Origin: Planococcus sp. CPCC 101016
GTDB lineage: Bacteria > Bacillota > Bacilli > Bacillales_A > Planococcaceae
Direction: 5' to 3'
NCBI RefSeq assembly: GCF_007859295.1
Contig: NZ_VOHB01000007.1
Coordinates: 22,890-86,889, forward strand
Length of the DNA stretch: 64,000 bases
Under the pieces are notes generated by a model. It was not told the DNA's origin. It ran no database searches and worked only from the letters and a program-made list of their open reading frames with translations. The translations under genes and the position numbers were made by a program. Each line of letters begins with the position of its first letter. The first letter of the stretch is position 1. Of the stretch, positions 19,063-27,977 are shown in pieces.

Positions 19063-19974
19063 ATGAAGAAATATTGGATTGCGGCAATGGCAGGCTTTTT
19101 AATTTTCAGCGGGTCGGCTTCGGCAGAAGCGAAGATTGAACTTCCTGTAGCTTACGTGGCGATTGGTGATTCATTGGCAGCAGGCCAGACACCTGAACGC
19201 CAAATAGACGCCGGATACACGGATTTGATTGCACAGGAACTGATGCGCAATCAACCTGTTGCGTTCTTTTCGAAAAATCTTGCATTTCCGGGTTTTACTA
19301 CAGCAGATGTACTGGAAAGTATCCAAACCGATGAAGCAAAAGATGTACTGGCCACAGCTAATCTCATAACTGTATCAGCAGGAGCGAATGATCTGCTGCG
19401 GCTTGTTCAGAACGATCCGGTACAGGGATCATTGACTTTCCAGCAGATTCAGGCAGATTTTGCCCTTAATGCGACAAGGAAAAACATGGATTTGATTCTG
19501 TCCGAACTTACGGAAACCTCTCCGGATGCCAAGGTCTATGTAATGGGTTATTATTTTGCTTATCCGCATGTCCGTGATAGCCAAAAGAATGGCACGGCCA
19601 AACAGCTTGACCGGCTTAATGAAATTCTTCGGCAATCAGCTGAAAAAGCAGGTGCAGTTTTTGTATCAGTAGACCAATCATTTGGTTCAGACGCCATGGA
19701 TAAGATTCCGAATCCGGGTGATGTCCATCCAAATCAATTGGGCTATCAAGCGATGGCGAATTCTTTCTTCGAAGAATACCAAGATGCATGGAAGGTGGAA
19801 GATGTTGAATTGCCACAGCCGAATCCATTATCTTTCGAAGAAATTATGGAAGCTCAGGATGAACAGGACCAACAGGATCAGCCGGACAGCGAAGCCGAAG
19901 GAACTGCACAGCACCCTTCAAATCAGAAGAAAACCGGCTATCTGGCAATACGGGAAGCAATGCCTTATATCTAG
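19063..19974 (+). CDS. secreted SGNH/GDSL-family lipase or esterase
   Basis: 303-residue exported hydrolase. Signal peptide MKKYWIAAMAGFLIFSGSASA with a likely cut after ASA. SGNH blocks: block I YVAIGDSLAAGQ (nucleophile Ser), block II around NLAFPGFTTAD (Gly), block III SAGANDLL (Asn), block V GDVHPNQLGYQ (Asp and His). The C-terminal tail is Glu/Gln/Asp-rich. The start is ATG 19063 behind GAGGTGATT. Its TAG stop (19972-19974) directly abuts repeat copy B, whose first base is the G of the stop codon. Confidence 0.9.
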   Translation: MKKYWIAAMAGFLIFSGSASAEAKIELPVAYVAIGDSLAAGQTPERQIDAGYTDLIAQELMRNQPVAFFSKNLAFPGFTTADVLESIQTDEAKDVLATANLITVSAGANDLLRLVQNDPVQGSLTFQQIQADFALNATRKNMDLILSELTETSPDAKVYVMGYYFAYPHVRDSQKNGTAKQLDRLNEILRQSAEKAGAVFVSVDQSFGSDAMDKIPNPGDVHPNQLGYQAMANSFFEEYQDAWKVEDVELPQPNPLSFEEIMEAQDEQDQQDQPDSEAEGTAQHPSNQKKTGYLAIREAMPYI

Positions 19975-20099
19975 AAAAGCGCAGACGCCCGTGTAGCTTT
20001 GATGGGCATAAGACAGACCGGCGAAGCGGCGCTCTTTGCCGCATAGCCGGATTGGCTTATGACCCGAAAAGCTGGGCGCTGAAGTCTGGACAAAGAAAA
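19974..20099 (+). repeat. 122-bp-class structured intergenic element, copy B
   Basis: Full copy starting at the stop codon of the SGNH hydrolase. Helices: ACGCCC/GGGCGC, AGCTTT/AAAGCT, CATAAG/CTTATG, CCGGC/GCCGG and GCGGC/GCCGC. Compared with copies A and D, the second and fourth helices have changed on both sides and still pair. Confidence 0.88.
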
Positions 20100-20135
20100 G
20101 CGCAGGCGCCCGTGTAGCCTCGATAGAGAAGAGAC
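20095..20135 (+). repeat. truncated tandem copy B' of the same element (left arm only)
   Basis: GAAAAGCGCAGGCGCCCGTG begins immediately where copy B ends, in the same orientation, then the similarity is lost after about 40 bp. The terminator at 20165 follows. Confidence 0.7.
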
Positions 20136-20164
20136 CAGCATTTTAAACTTCGTATTCTGTCAAA

Positions 20165-20204
20165 CAAAAAAACGTACCGGCATAAAATGCCGGTACGTTT
20201 TTTG
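20165..20204. terminator. bidirectional terminator
   Basis: A perfect ACGTACCGGCAT/ATGCCGGTACGT stem with loop AAA, A-run on the left and T-run on the right. It serves the SGNH hydrolase transcript and the small minus-strand gene. Confidence 0.93.
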
Positions 20205-20206
20205 TT

Positions 20207-20353
20207 TTAGCGTTTTTTGCTGCGTGTATCAGTTTCTCTGGAAGTTGTCTGTCCAGCTTTGCCTTGTTTTCTTTTATTTAATACTTTACGGATGATTGGA
20301 TAAGCGATGGGACCATACTTTATCGCAGATTTTACTAGTCTTCCAATTGCCAT
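20207..20353 (-). CDS. small basic protein of unknown function (48 residues)
   Basis: 48-residue protein, MAIGRLVKSAIKYGPIAYPI followed by a Lys/Arg-rich tail ending SKKR. The N-terminal half could form an amphipathic or membrane-associated helix; the C-terminal half is highly positive. It has a good ribosome site, GGAG, 8 bp before ATG 20353, and its stop sits next to a bidirectional terminator, which together support a real gene. Similar short basic proteins occur in Bacillales but I know no function. Confidence 0.65.
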   Translation of the reverse strand: MAIGRLVKSAIKYGPIAYPIIRKVLNKRKQGKAGQTTSRETDTRSKKR

Positions 20354-20419
20354 TTAAATCTCTCCATTCATGGGGTTAGTAATTACTATTTTCCCGAATT
20401 TTGCAGGATGCAAACCTAT

Positions 20420-21493
20420 TTAGGCAGATTGTACATGAGCCAATAGAATTTTCTTATAGTCATGGACACTCGAAATTAAAACGTATTCCGCATTGCCATG
20501 CCAATCATCGCCGCTTGGACCAAATTCGATGGCCCCTTCTCCACCTGTAACCGCTGCGTAATAACGTGTATCTGCAGCACCGTGCTGACCGAATAAAATC
20601 GGTTCTTTTTCAGTGGTTTCCAAAATGCTTTTCTGAAGGCGTTGAATGAACGGGTTGTCCTTAGTTGTTGTCAGGGCGGGTGTGGAGCCTGAAGCTTTAT
20701 AGTCCATATCAACATTTAAGGTATCTGCCAAATCGGCCAATTGGCGAACAATCTCATCTTTATCTTGTCCTGGCATAAAGCGGATATCGTAGGACATTTC
20801 ACAGATTTCAGGAACTACATTGTAACGATCTCCTGCTTTAATGATTGGCAAGTTGACAGAAGGCTGCTCGTAATACTCAGTAGATTCTTTACGGAAAGGC
20901 AATTCGGATGAGGCCATATGGAACTTCATCGCCGATTCAATGGCATTGATGCCTTCCCAAGGACGACTGCCATGAGCGGGCTTGCCTTTAAACGTCATAT
21001 CCATGCGCAAAATACCTTTCGATTGCAATCCAACTTTTAATCCTGTAGGTTCTCCGCAAATGACAAAATCACCGTGATATCCTTGCTCCACCAGCCATTT
21101 AGAAGTGTTGCGGCCGCCAATCTCCTCATCGGTGACGATATGTAATTGAACAATCCGATTTAAATTTGAACTATCCAGCTCGGTGAACGCCTGCATCATG
21201 GCCGCCACACCCGCTTTCATGTCGGCTGATCCACGTCCGTAGAGACGACCCTGTTCCTCGAATGGCACAAATTGTTCTTTGTGACCGGGAACCACATCGA
21301 CATGGCCGTTCCAGACGATGGTTTCTCCCCCTTGCCCTTTAGCAGCGGTCAACATCATATAGCCCTTATTGTCGTGAATAGTAACCGTTTCTCCTTTCGC
21401 TTTCAGCCAATCTGCACAAAAAAGAAGAGCTTCATTGGCTCCTTCCTTTGTATCGCTTTGAATTTTTATCAGGTCTTTTAATAGTTCAATCAT
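20420..21493 (-). CDS. M20 family metallopeptidase (ArgE/DapE-type deacylase)
   Basis: About 357-residue zinc hydrolase of the M20 family (acetylornithine deacetylase / succinyl-diaminopimelate desuccinylase type). Visible: WNGHVDVVPG (metal His and Asp), GRGSADMKAGVAAMMQA (bridging Asp), HIVTDEEIGG (catalytic Glu), and GQHGAADTRYY near the end (metal His). The long open frame upstream (to 21676) runs over the thiT promoter and riboswitch and is not credible. ATG 21493 (MIELLKDLIKIQSDT) matches the family start but has a poor ribosome site; an upstream ATG at 21547 is the alternative. Substrate unknown. Confidence 0.85.
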   Translation of the reverse strand: MIELLKDLIKIQSDTKEGANEALLFCADWLKAKGETVTIHDNKGYMMLTAAKGQGGETIVWNGHVDVVPGHKEQFVPFEEQGRLYGRGSADMKAGVAAMMQAFTELDSSNLNRIVQLHIVTDEEIGGRNTSKWLVEQGYHGDFVICGEPTGLKVGLQSKGILRMDMTFKGKPAHGSRPWEGINAIESAMKFHMASSELPFRKESTEYYEQPSVNLPIIKAGDRYNVVPEICEMSYDIRFMPGQDKDEIVRQLADLADTLNVDMDYKASGSTPALTTTKDNPFIQRLQKSILETTEKEPILFGQHGAADTRYYAAVTGGEGAIEFGPSGDDWHGNAEYVLISSVHDYKKILLAHVQSA

Positions 21494-21587
21494 CTTTTCG
21501 GCAAGCCTAAATTCCGGCTGCCTCCACCACCTTTCGATTTTCTTCATTATCCATTGTTTTACCCTATCACACCATCTTAAAACGACC

Positions 21588-21616
21588 TTGCATAAAAGGA
21601 AAGCCTTGTGTACAAT
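21588..21616 (+). promoter_or_regulatory. thiT promoter
   Basis: -35 TTGCAT (21588-21593), a 17-bp spacer, and -10 TACAAT (21611-21616). It places the transcript start about 20 bp before the riboswitch. Confidence 0.7.
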
Positions 21617-21640
21617 ACAGGTGACTGATAAATATCTGTA

Positions 21641-21729
21641 TACACCACAAGGGGAGCTTTTGCTGAGAGTGAACATCTGTTCTTACCCTTTGAACCTGTA
21701 AGTTAACACTTGCGCAGGGATGTGGATGG
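21641..21729 (+). ncRNA. TPP riboswitch (THI element)
   Basis: Contains the conserved thi-box series in order: GGGGAGC, GCTGAGAG, ACCCTTTGAACCTG, GTTAACACTTGCG and GCAGGGA. Stem P1 is CCACA (21645-21649) with TGTGG (21721-21725). It is followed by a strong hairpin with T-run and then the thiamine transporter thiT, so thiamine pyrophosphate is expected to favour termination and shut off thiamine uptake. Confidence 0.97.
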
Positions 21730-21743
21730 AAACCGGCCTTTAC

Positions 21744-21776
21744 AACGGCGTCAGGCTCTGTCCTGACGCCGTTTTT
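21744..21776 (+). terminator. expression-platform terminator of the TPP riboswitch
   Basis: A perfect 12-bp stem AACGGCGTCAGG/CCTGACGCCGTT, loop CTCTGT, followed by T-run, between the aptamer and thiT. Confidence 0.92.
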
Positions 21777-21835
21777 AATATGGTTTTATTCGCGGCCCTT
21801 CTGGTGATGTGCATAACACATTTAAGGAGGAAGTC

Positions 21836-22411
21836 ATGAGAAATAAAAAAGTATTGTTAATGATGGAAATTGCTATTTTCGCTGCTCTTGCATTTGTGTT
21901 GGATTTTATTTCTTTCCGGATGCCTCAGGGCGGTTCAGTTAGCTTAGTAATGATACCGATCGTTTTGATCGCTTTTAGAAGAGGCGTCGGTGCTGGTGTC
22001 CTCACAGGATTGCTGGTAGGTTTGCTGCAGATTGTCTCAGGGTTCATCTCAGTAGCTCCACTATCTTTCGGTTTTGTGGTCATGCAGGTTATCCTTGATT
22101 ACTTGTTGGCATATGGCGTCGTAGGACTTGCTGGTATTATGCGCGGAAAATATCTTCAGCATGCGAAAGCCAAACAAACAGGGAAAATGCTCATCGCAGT
22201 AGTTGCCGGTGTACTGATTGCTTCTGCGTTGCGCTATCTCGTTCATGTTATTACCGGAGTTCTGTTCTTCGGCATGTTCGCTGAGGGCAATGTGGTCATT
22301 TATTCCGTGGTTTACAACGCAACCTACATGATTCCGGTATTTTTGCTAGCTGCATTTGTCTGTGCTGCGCTTTTTGCGGCAGCTCCGAAATTGGTCGACG
22401 CAGAAACTTGA
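21836..22411 (+). CDS. thiT: thiamine transporter substrate-binding component ThiT
   Basis: 191-residue membrane protein, the thiamine-binding S component of an energy-coupling factor transporter (YuaJ family). It has about six membrane helices, starting MRNKKVLLMMEIAIFAALAFVLDF, with characteristic segments MPQGGSVSLVMIPIVLIAFRRG and a late YNATYMIPVFLL. It needs the shared EcfA/A'/T module, which is not in this window. The start is ATG 21836 with AAGGAGG 5 bp upstream. Controlled by the TPP riboswitch, which independently supports the substrate. Confidence 0.96.
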   Translation: MRNKKVLLMMEIAIFAALAFVLDFISFRMPQGGSVSLVMIPIVLIAFRRGVGAGVLTGLLVGLLQIVSGFISVAPLSFGFVVMQVILDYLLAYGVVGLAGIMRGKYLQHAKAKQTGKMLIAVVAGVLIASALRYLVHVITGVLFFGMFAEGNVVIYSVVYNATYMIPVFLLAAFVCAALFAAAPKLVDAET

Positions 22412-22417
22412 AAGTCG

Positions 22418-22445
22418 AAAGGCTGTCTTTGGACAGCCTTTTTTC
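22418..22445 (+). terminator. terminator of thiT
   Basis: AAGGCTGTC/GACAGCCTT with loop TTTG, followed by T-run. Confidence 0.9.
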
Positions 22446-22500
22446 TATGCATGTCTTGCTGACTAAATGAAACAGGGCAGGAGCCTCTCTTTTAATTTTG

Positions 22501-22509
22501 TGGTATAAT
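22501..22509 (+). promoter_or_regulatory. extended -10 promoter of map
   Basis: TGGTATAAT, a consensus TATAAT with TGn extension, 35 bp before the ATG. No good -35 box is visible. Confidence 0.5.
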
Positions 22510-22543
22510 TCTTGAATAGAAAAGCTTGAAAGAAGGGTATTTG

Positions 22544-23296
22544 ATGATAGCAACTACTGAAAAAGATATTGAAATGTTGAAAAAAGCCGGACAAATGGTG
22601 GCTGAAATTCGCGAAGCGATGAAAGCAGCAACCAAACCGGGGATCACTACAAAAGAAATCGACGAATTAGGCGGTAAGTTATTCAAGGAACTGGGCGGCG
22701 TTTCAGGACCTAAATCAGAATATGATTTTCCTGGATTTACTTGCATCAGTGTCAATGAAGAAGTGGCACATGGCATCCCGGGCGATCGTGTGATTCAAGA
22801 CGGAGATATCGTCAACATCGATGTTTCTGGATCATACGAAGGATTTTTCTCGGATACTGGAATTTCGTTTGTAGTTGGTGAAGGGCATGCTGACAAGGAA
22901 AAAATCTGTGAAGCTGCAGCATCGGCATTTGATCGCGCGATGACAAAAGTCAAAGCAGGCGCTAAGCTTAACCAGATTGGCAAAGCCGTTGAGCGCGAAG
23001 CAAAAGAGCAAGGCTTGTTTGTCATCAAGAATTTGACCGGTCACGGCATCGGCAAATCGCTGCATGAAGCCCCTCAGCATATTTTAAACTATTACGATGC
23101 TTGGGAAACAACCATCCTTAAAGAAGGCATGGTGCTGGCAGTAGAACCGTTTATCTCACAAAAAGCCGAACATATTGTTGAATCGGGCGATGGCTGGACA
23201 TTCATCACACCGGATCAGTCATTAGTGGCGCAAATTGAGCATACGGTGCTTGTTACTAAAGGCGAACCGATCTTACTGACTAAATTGGATAAGTAA
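22544..23296 (+). CDS. map: type I methionine aminopeptidase
   Basis: 250-residue dinuclear-metal peptidase that removes the initiator methionine from nascent proteins. Ligands visible: Asp in VNIDVSG, Asp in FSDTGISF, His in LTGHGIG, Glu in AVEPF and Glu in AQIEHTV; the substrate His is in EEVAHGIPG. The start is ATG 22544, 6 bp after AGAAGGG; TTG 22526 extends across that site. It stands alone with its own promoter and terminator rather than in the ribosomal secY-adk-map cluster, so it is probably the second Map isoform (YflG-like). Confidence 0.94.
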   Translation: MIATTEKDIEMLKKAGQMVAEIREAMKAATKPGITTKEIDELGGKLFKELGGVSGPKSEYDFPGFTCISVNEEVAHGIPGDRVIQDGDIVNIDVSGSYEGFFSDTGISFVVGEGHADKEKICEAAASAFDRAMTKVKAGAKLNQIGKAVEREAKEQGLFVIKNLTGHGIGKSLHEAPQHILNYYDAWETTILKEGMVLAVEPFISQKAEHIVESGDGWTFITPDQSLVAQIEHTVLVTKGEPILLTKLDK

Positions 23297-23304
23297 CAAT
23301 ACAG

Positions 23305-23341
23305 CAAAAAGGATCCGGTTTATACTTCCGGATCCTTTTTG
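23305..23341 (+). terminator. terminator of map
   Basis: AAAAAGGATCCGG/CCGGATCCTTTTT with a short loop. Confidence 0.92.
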
Positions 23342-23415
23342 TTGTTTCTTTCGCAATCGAATTTATGGGTAATAAAAACGGCAAACAACTCGTTCAAAAC
23401 AAGTTGTCTGCCGTT

Positions 23416-24150
23416 TTACTGAACTGCTGGAGTAGCTCTTTTCTTAATTAATAAAATACCGGTCAAAATGACGCCGCTTAAGAAAAGAGAGGCAGTCGTC
23501 ACCAGCATTTCGTCGGTTCCGTGTTTGACGGCAATTCCGATGAACGCCCAGATGAAGACCAATGCAAAAGGAATATCCGAGTGATGGAAGCGAATATGCA
23601 AAGCAAGCGCAGTTGCGACAGTCAGCATGATAACGGTCCATAATTGATCACTCAGACCCCAGCCGCTCCAATTATAATAAGTTAAAACGAAACTGATATT
23701 AGCGATAGTAGCTACACTGATCCAACCCATATTGACTGATATCGGCAGCCGTTCGGTGAACTTTCTTTCGGAATTGCTGTATTGCAGATAAAGAGCAATT
23801 AACGCAACTAGGTAGCCCAGCATTGCAGCGATTGACCAGATAAAAAATTCATAATGCCATAATAGCAGCCAAGTGATATTAAAAATGCAGCTTAAGATAA
23901 AGAACAAGGCAATCTTGGATGAAGGGGTTTCTCCCTTTCTTAAACGCATCCAGAAAGCGATGATCCAAACAGCCAGCAAAAGATAGATGATGGACCAAAT
24001 TGAAAATACGTAACCAGCTGGCGTAAAGAGGACCAGAAGCCGATTAGATATTTCACCTGTAGTTTGGCCATTCAATGGCAAGGTGTTTGCCAAAGTATTC
24101 ATTACAATCACTGCAATAAAAGCGATTGTCATAAACAAAATGCGAATCAT
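23416..24150 (-). CDS. TspO/MBR-related tryptophan-rich membrane protein
   Basis: 244-residue integral membrane protein with about seven to eight helices. The segment LFTPAGYVFSIWSIIYLLLAVWI and later NITWLLLWHY, WSGWGLSDQLWTVIML are typical of the tryptophan-rich TspO/MBR-like superfamily (extended form, longer than the 150-160-residue classical TspO). Classical members bind porphyrins; ligand binding by this longer group is not established. The start is ATG 24150, first in frame, with AGGAGGGAT close upstream. Confidence 0.75.
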   Translation of the reverse strand: MIRILFMTIAFIAVIVMNTLANTLPLNGQTTGEISNRLLVLFTPAGYVFSIWSIIYLLLAVWIIAFWMRLRKGETPSSKIALFFILSCIFNITWLLLWHYEFFIWSIAAMLGYLVALIALYLQYSNSERKFTERLPISVNMGWISVATIANISFVLTYYNWSGWGLSDQLWTVIMLTVATALALHIRFHHSDIPFALVFIWAFIGIAVKHGTDEMLVTTASLFLSGVILTGILLIKKRATPAVQ

Positions 24151-24291
24151 ACGAAATCCCTCCTTCTAGTTAGTATACCTGTAGCCGTTTCAATCAACAA
24201 ATATCCTTTTCCAAAAAATTCCCTAAAGATGGCGATAAGGTGAAGTACGAAAAGCTAAGGTGGAATATTGTTCCGGTTTAGGAAAGAAAAA

Positions 24292-24300
24292 TGTTATACT
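24292..24300 (+). promoter_or_regulatory. extended -10 promoter of pepF
   Basis: TGTTATACT (TGn plus TATACT), 44 bp before the pepF start. -35 not evident. Confidence 0.45.
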
Positions 24301-24343
24301 AATAAGTGTTTTTAGAAAATTAAGTTTACCAGGGGGCAGAAAC

Positions 24344-26143
24344 ATGACGGTTAACTATCCAGAAGTATGGGATTTGGATACGCTATTTCCAGGAGGCAGC
24401 GAATCAGAGGAATTACGGCTGCATATGAACGAGGCAGTAACAAAAATCGCTGAATTTGAAGCGCTGGTTCAGCAGTTTCAGGTGCCAGCTTCGAAAAAAG
24501 ATGCTCAAAAAGTAGCCGATTTGCTTGAACAGATGAGCCGTGTGATGAAGCATCTAAGCCAATCTGGTGCATTTATTGGCTGTCTGATGGCTCAGAACAC
24601 GCAAGATAAAAAAGCGGGGATTTTGGAAAGCGAAGCGTCTTCTTTATCTGCCCGATTCCAAAATTCATTCCAGAAAATTCAGCAGGATCTAGCGAAAACT
24701 GAAGATGGGATATGGGCAGAGCTGTTAAACGATGAGCTTCTGCGTGAATTCACATTTGTCTTGAACGAATGGCGTGAAGAGGCTAAGATGCTGCTGTCAG
24801 AAAAAGAGGAAAGCTTGATCACAGCCTTAAGCATCGATGGGTACCATAGCTGGAGTCAATTATACGATATGCTGGTCGGAGAAATCACAATCACAGTCAC
24901 TGTGGACGGCGAAGAAAAATCTTTGTCGGTTGGCCAAGCGAATAATTTAAGCTCCCATAAAGACGCTGCAGTCCGACAGGAATCCTATGAAAAGCTGGAG
25001 CAGGCTTGGGCGGAAAAGGAAGAGTTTTTTGCAAAAACCTTGAACGCCATTGCCGGCTTCCGTCTGGAAACTTACAAGAAGCGCGGGTGGGATAATCCAC
25101 TCCAAGAACCGTTGCACATAAACCGGATGAAACAGGAAACCTTGGATGCTATGTGGGGGGCTATCAGTAAAAACAAACAGCCTTTCGTCGATTACTTGAA
25201 TCAAAAAGGCAAGCTGCTTGGAAAAGATGGACTGGACTGGTATGACGTAGATGCACCAGTGACAGAAAGTACACAGCAGTTTTCCTATCAAGAAGGTGCG
25301 GAATTTATTCTCAAGCAGTTCGGCAAATTTGGTCCTGAACTGGAACAATTCGCCCAGCAGGCTTTTGAAAATGGCTGGATCGAAGCAGAAGACCGTCCGA
25401 ATAAGCGTCCAGGCGGATTTTGCACAGGATTGCCGTTGACTGAGGAGTCACGCATTTTCATGACTTATAGCGGATCAATGTCCAACGTGGCGACTTTGGC
25501 ACACGAACTCGGGCATGCATTCCATACTTATGCATTGCGTCCCGTCCATTCCTTAAATCGTTCATATGCGATGAATGTTGCGGAAACCGCATCGACGTTC
25601 GCTGAAATGATTGTAGCGGATGCAGCTGTAAAAAATGCGCAATCCAACGAAGAAAAAATAGCTTTGCTGGAAGATAAAGTACAGCGCAGCGTCGCTTTCT
25701 TTATGAATATCCATTCGCGTTTCCTTTTTGAAACTCGTTTCTATGAAGAACGCAAAAAAGGGGTTGTTCCTGCAGCCAGATTGAATGAATTGATGGAGCA
25801 GGCACAGACAGAAGGATTTGCAGGCGGATTGGCATCAACGCATCCACATTTCTGGGCATCCAAACTGCATTTCTATATTACTTATGTTCCGTTTTACAAT
25901 TTTCCATATACCTTCGGCTACTTGTTCTCACTGAGTGTCTATGCAAAAGCATTAGAAGAAGGGAGCGGCTTTGAAGAGAAATATATGGCTTTGCTTCGCG
26001 ATACAGCAGTAATGTCGGCAGAAGACTTGGCAATGAAGCATTTGGGCGAGGATATTACACAACAGGCGTTCTGGGAAAAAGGAATCGCTTTATGTGTCCA
26101 GGATGCCAAGGAATTCATTTCGCTGACATCTGCTGAGGCCTAA
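24344..26143 (+). CDS. pepF: oligoendopeptidase F (M3 family)
   Basis: 599-residue cytosolic zinc metallopeptidase that cuts short peptides. The zinc motif HELGHAFH is at about residue 386, with the third ligand Glu in NVAETASTFAEM. N-terminal M3 domain: PEVWDLDTLFPGGSES. The start is ATG 24344 (AGGGGGC upstream), not the in-frame codon at 24260, which would cover the promoter. The acetyltransferase starts 1 bp after the stop. Together with two M29 aminopeptidases, M20, Map and the peptide ABC importer, this window is rich in peptide-use genes. Confidence 0.95.
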   Translation: MTVNYPEVWDLDTLFPGGSESEELRLHMNEAVTKIAEFEALVQQFQVPASKKDAQKVADLLEQMSRVMKHLSQSGAFIGCLMAQNTQDKKAGILESEASSLSARFQNSFQKIQQDLAKTEDGIWAELLNDELLREFTFVLNEWREEAKMLLSEKEESLITALSIDGYHSWSQLYDMLVGEITITVTVDGEEKSLSVGQANNLSSHKDAAVRQESYEKLEQAWAEKEEFFAKTLNAIAGFRLETYKKRGWDNPLQEPLHINRMKQETLDAMWGAISKNKQPFVDYLNQKGKLLGKDGLDWYDVDAPVTESTQQFSYQEGAEFILKQFGKFGPELEQFAQQAFENGWIEAEDRPNKRPGGFCTGLPLTEESRIFMTYSGSMSNVATLAHELGHAFHTYALRPVHSLNRSYAMNVAETASTFAEMIVADAAVKNAQSNEEKIALLEDKVQRSVAFFMNIHSRFLFETRFYEERKKGVVPAARLNELMEQAQTEGFAGGLASTHPHFWASKLHFYITYVPFYNFPYTFGYLFSLSVYAKALEEGSGFEEKYMALLRDTAVMSAEDLAMKHLGEDITQQAFWEKGIALCVQDAKEFISLTSAEA

Positions 26144-26144
26144 T

Positions 26145-26693
26145 ATGAACTTGCTTTTCGAGGGACAGACTTGTTACCTGCGCAGTTTGACAGTTGAAGA
26201 TGCAGAAGAAATGGTCCAATTGCTGCTGCGAAACCGGAATTATTGGTCTGTATACGAACCTCGTCATCGGGACAGCTATTTTTCGGCAGCCGTTCAGCGT
26301 GAAAAAATTCGGGAATCCATTTATCAAGCGAGAGAAAACCGGGAATACAGCGTTGGAATTTTTGAGCATCATACCAATAAACTGATTGGCCACATCTCCG
26401 TATACAGCGTTAAGCGCATGCCTTTTTTAAGCGCTTTGGTCGGCTATTCCGTTGATGAGGCATGTGTTGGCAAAGGAATTGCGACAGAAGCGGTAAAGTT
26501 GATGACTGCCTTTGGCTTCGAACAACTTCGTCTTCATCGGATGGAAGCATATGTTTCTCCAGAGAATGTAGGATCGATTCGGGTATTGGAGAAAACAGGA
26601 TTTCGTCAGGAAGGCTTGCTGAAGGAGTTTCTTTACATCAATGGCGAATGGAAAGACCATTATTACTATGCCATGATTGAAGAAGAATTTTGA
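26145..26693 (+). CDS. GNAT-family N-acetyltransferase (RimJ-like)
   Basis: 182-residue acetyl-CoA-dependent acetyltransferase. GNAT motif A is VDEACVGKGIATEAVKLMTAFGFEQL (the acetyl-CoA pyrophosphate loop), followed by LHRMEAYVSPENVGSIRVLEKTGFRQEG, the usual motif B with N-x-x-S-x-R-V-L-E-K-x-G-F of the RimJ/RimL branch. Translation is probably coupled to pepF (1-bp gap). The substrate could be a ribosomal protein N-terminus or a small molecule. Confidence 0.9.
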   Translation: MNLLFEGQTCYLRSLTVEDAEEMVQLLLRNRNYWSVYEPRHRDSYFSAAVQREKIRESIYQARENREYSVGIFEHHTNKLIGHISVYSVKRMPFLSALVGYSVDEACVGKGIATEAVKLMTAFGFEQLRLHRMEAYVSPENVGSIRVLEKTGFRQEGLLKEFLYINGEWKDHYYYAMIEEEF

Positions 26694-26780
26694 AAGGGCA
26701 AGGCCACCTATAAAAAATGGTGGAAAGAAATGCAGCGCTGGTTTGAAACGTGAATAAAAGTAGAGGAAGGTGCGTAAAAG

Positions 26781-27263
26781 ATGGATAAAGACAAATTGTT
26801 CTCTTATCATAAATGGGCGACACTTGCTTGCTTAGAACACGTTCAGACTTTGGGTGAAGAATTTTACCGGAAAAATGGAGCCAATTCTTTTGCTTCAATC
26901 CAACAGACGGTTGAGCATGTTATTGGAGTCGAAAAGCTTTGGCTGCTTCGCATGAACGGGGTCGCAAAACCAGCATTTGAACATTTTGACGTAGGGACAG
27001 CTGAAAAAGCAATCGAAGCTTTTATGTTGCTGCATGCTGAGATGGAACTGTTTTTTGCTTCTTTAACGGAACAGCAATGGGAAGAGTCCCTTGATTACCA
27101 GAATATGCGTGGGGATCATCTTTCCACAACAAGAGAAGAGATGCTGTTTACCATTGTTAATCATGCGAGCTACCATAGAGGCCAGATTACCTCTTTTCTC
27201 CGGCAATTTGGCAAGCAAGGGATACCGCTCGATTATATTTATTATCAAAAACAAAACCGCTGA
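26781..27263 (+). CDS. DinB family protein
   Basis: 160-residue four-helix-bundle metalloprotein of the DinB/YfiT superfamily (unrelated to DNA polymerase IV). The probable metal triad is His in QQTVEHVIGVEKLW and two His in VNHASYHRGQITSFLRQ. These proteins often act as thiol-dependent S-transferases; the substrate is unknown. The start is ATG 26781 after GGAAGGTG. The stop lies within the bidirectional terminator shared with the carbonic anhydrase gene. Confidence 0.88.
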   Translation: MDKDKLFSYHKWATLACLEHVQTLGEEFYRKNGANSFASIQQTVEHVIGVEKLWLLRMNGVAKPAFEHFDVGTAEKAIEAFMLLHAEMELFFASLTEQQWEESLDYQNMRGDHLSTTREEMLFTIVNHASYHRGQITSFLRQFGKQGIPLDYIYYQKQNR

Positions 27264-27281
27264 GAATTTCTCAGCGGTTTT
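27252..27281. terminator. bidirectional terminator between dinB-like gene and carbonic anhydrase
   Basis: AAAACCGCTGAGA/TCTCAGCGGTTTT, overlapping the ends of both convergent genes. Confidence 0.92.
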
Positions 27282-27837
27282 CGTTTCCATTGATGACAAC
27301 ATCCAATTTACCAGTAGTCGGATCGATAACAAGACCATGGACAGGAACGCTAGTATCCAGCAAGGGATGGTTGCGCACCATGTTGACACTATGTGAAACA
27401 CTTTCTGTTACATCATCGAATCCTCGAAGCCAGCCTTCCAGATTCACTCCGGAATACTTCATCATCTCGATAGTTTTCTCATCTATGCCTCGTTTTTTCA
27501 TCTTCTCCAGCATATTTTCAGGTTTAATAGAGGCCATTCCACAATCATGATGCCCAATGATATAAATTTCATCTGCGTTCAATTCATAGACAGCGACTAG
27601 CAAGCTGCGCATGATGCCGCCAAATGGGTGGTTGATGATAGCTCCGGCACTTTTAACAATTTTTACATCGCCGTTTTTAATATTCATGGCTTTTGGCAGC
27701 ATTTCAAGAAGACGCGTATCCATGCATGTCAAAATGACAACTTTTTTGTCAGGAAACTTAGTGGTGACAAACTCTTCGTAACGCTTTTCCTTCACAAACT
27801 CTTCGTTATACTCCAAGATTTCATCTAATAAAGCCAT
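27271..27837 (-). CDS. beta-class carbonic anhydrase (YtiB type)
   Basis: 188-residue enzyme that interconverts CO2 and bicarbonate. The zinc site is complete: Cys38 (LTCMDTR), His96 and Cys99 (GHHDCGM), with the Asp40/Arg42 dyad. Short type II form similar to B. subtilis YtiB. The start is ATG 27837, with GGGGGA upstream. Convergent with the DinB-like gene. Confidence 0.93.
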   Translation of the reverse strand: MALLDEILEYNEEFVKEKRYEEFVTTKFPDKKVVILTCMDTRLLEMLPKAMNIKNGDVKIVKSAGAIINHPFGGIMRSLLVAVYELNADEIYIIGHHDCGMASIKPENMLEKMKKRGIDEKTIEMMKYSGVNLEGWLRGFDDVTESVSHSVNMVRNHPLLDTSVPVHGLVIDPTTGKLDVVINGNENR

Positions 27838-27977
27838 ACTGATTCCCCCTTAGTGATTGATACCTTATAAGTTTAATCCAAATTTCTGAAAAAGACGAAC
27901 TGAAATAATAATAAAGCATAAAGTTAGCGTATATTAAAGATTTTTAATCATCCTGCTTTAGGTTTCTGCAATTTTTT

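Noticed and set aside
21494..21676. 61-codon N-terminal extension of the M20 peptidase
   Set aside because: It would run over the thiT promoter and TPP riboswitch, lacks a ribosome site and has no family similarity.
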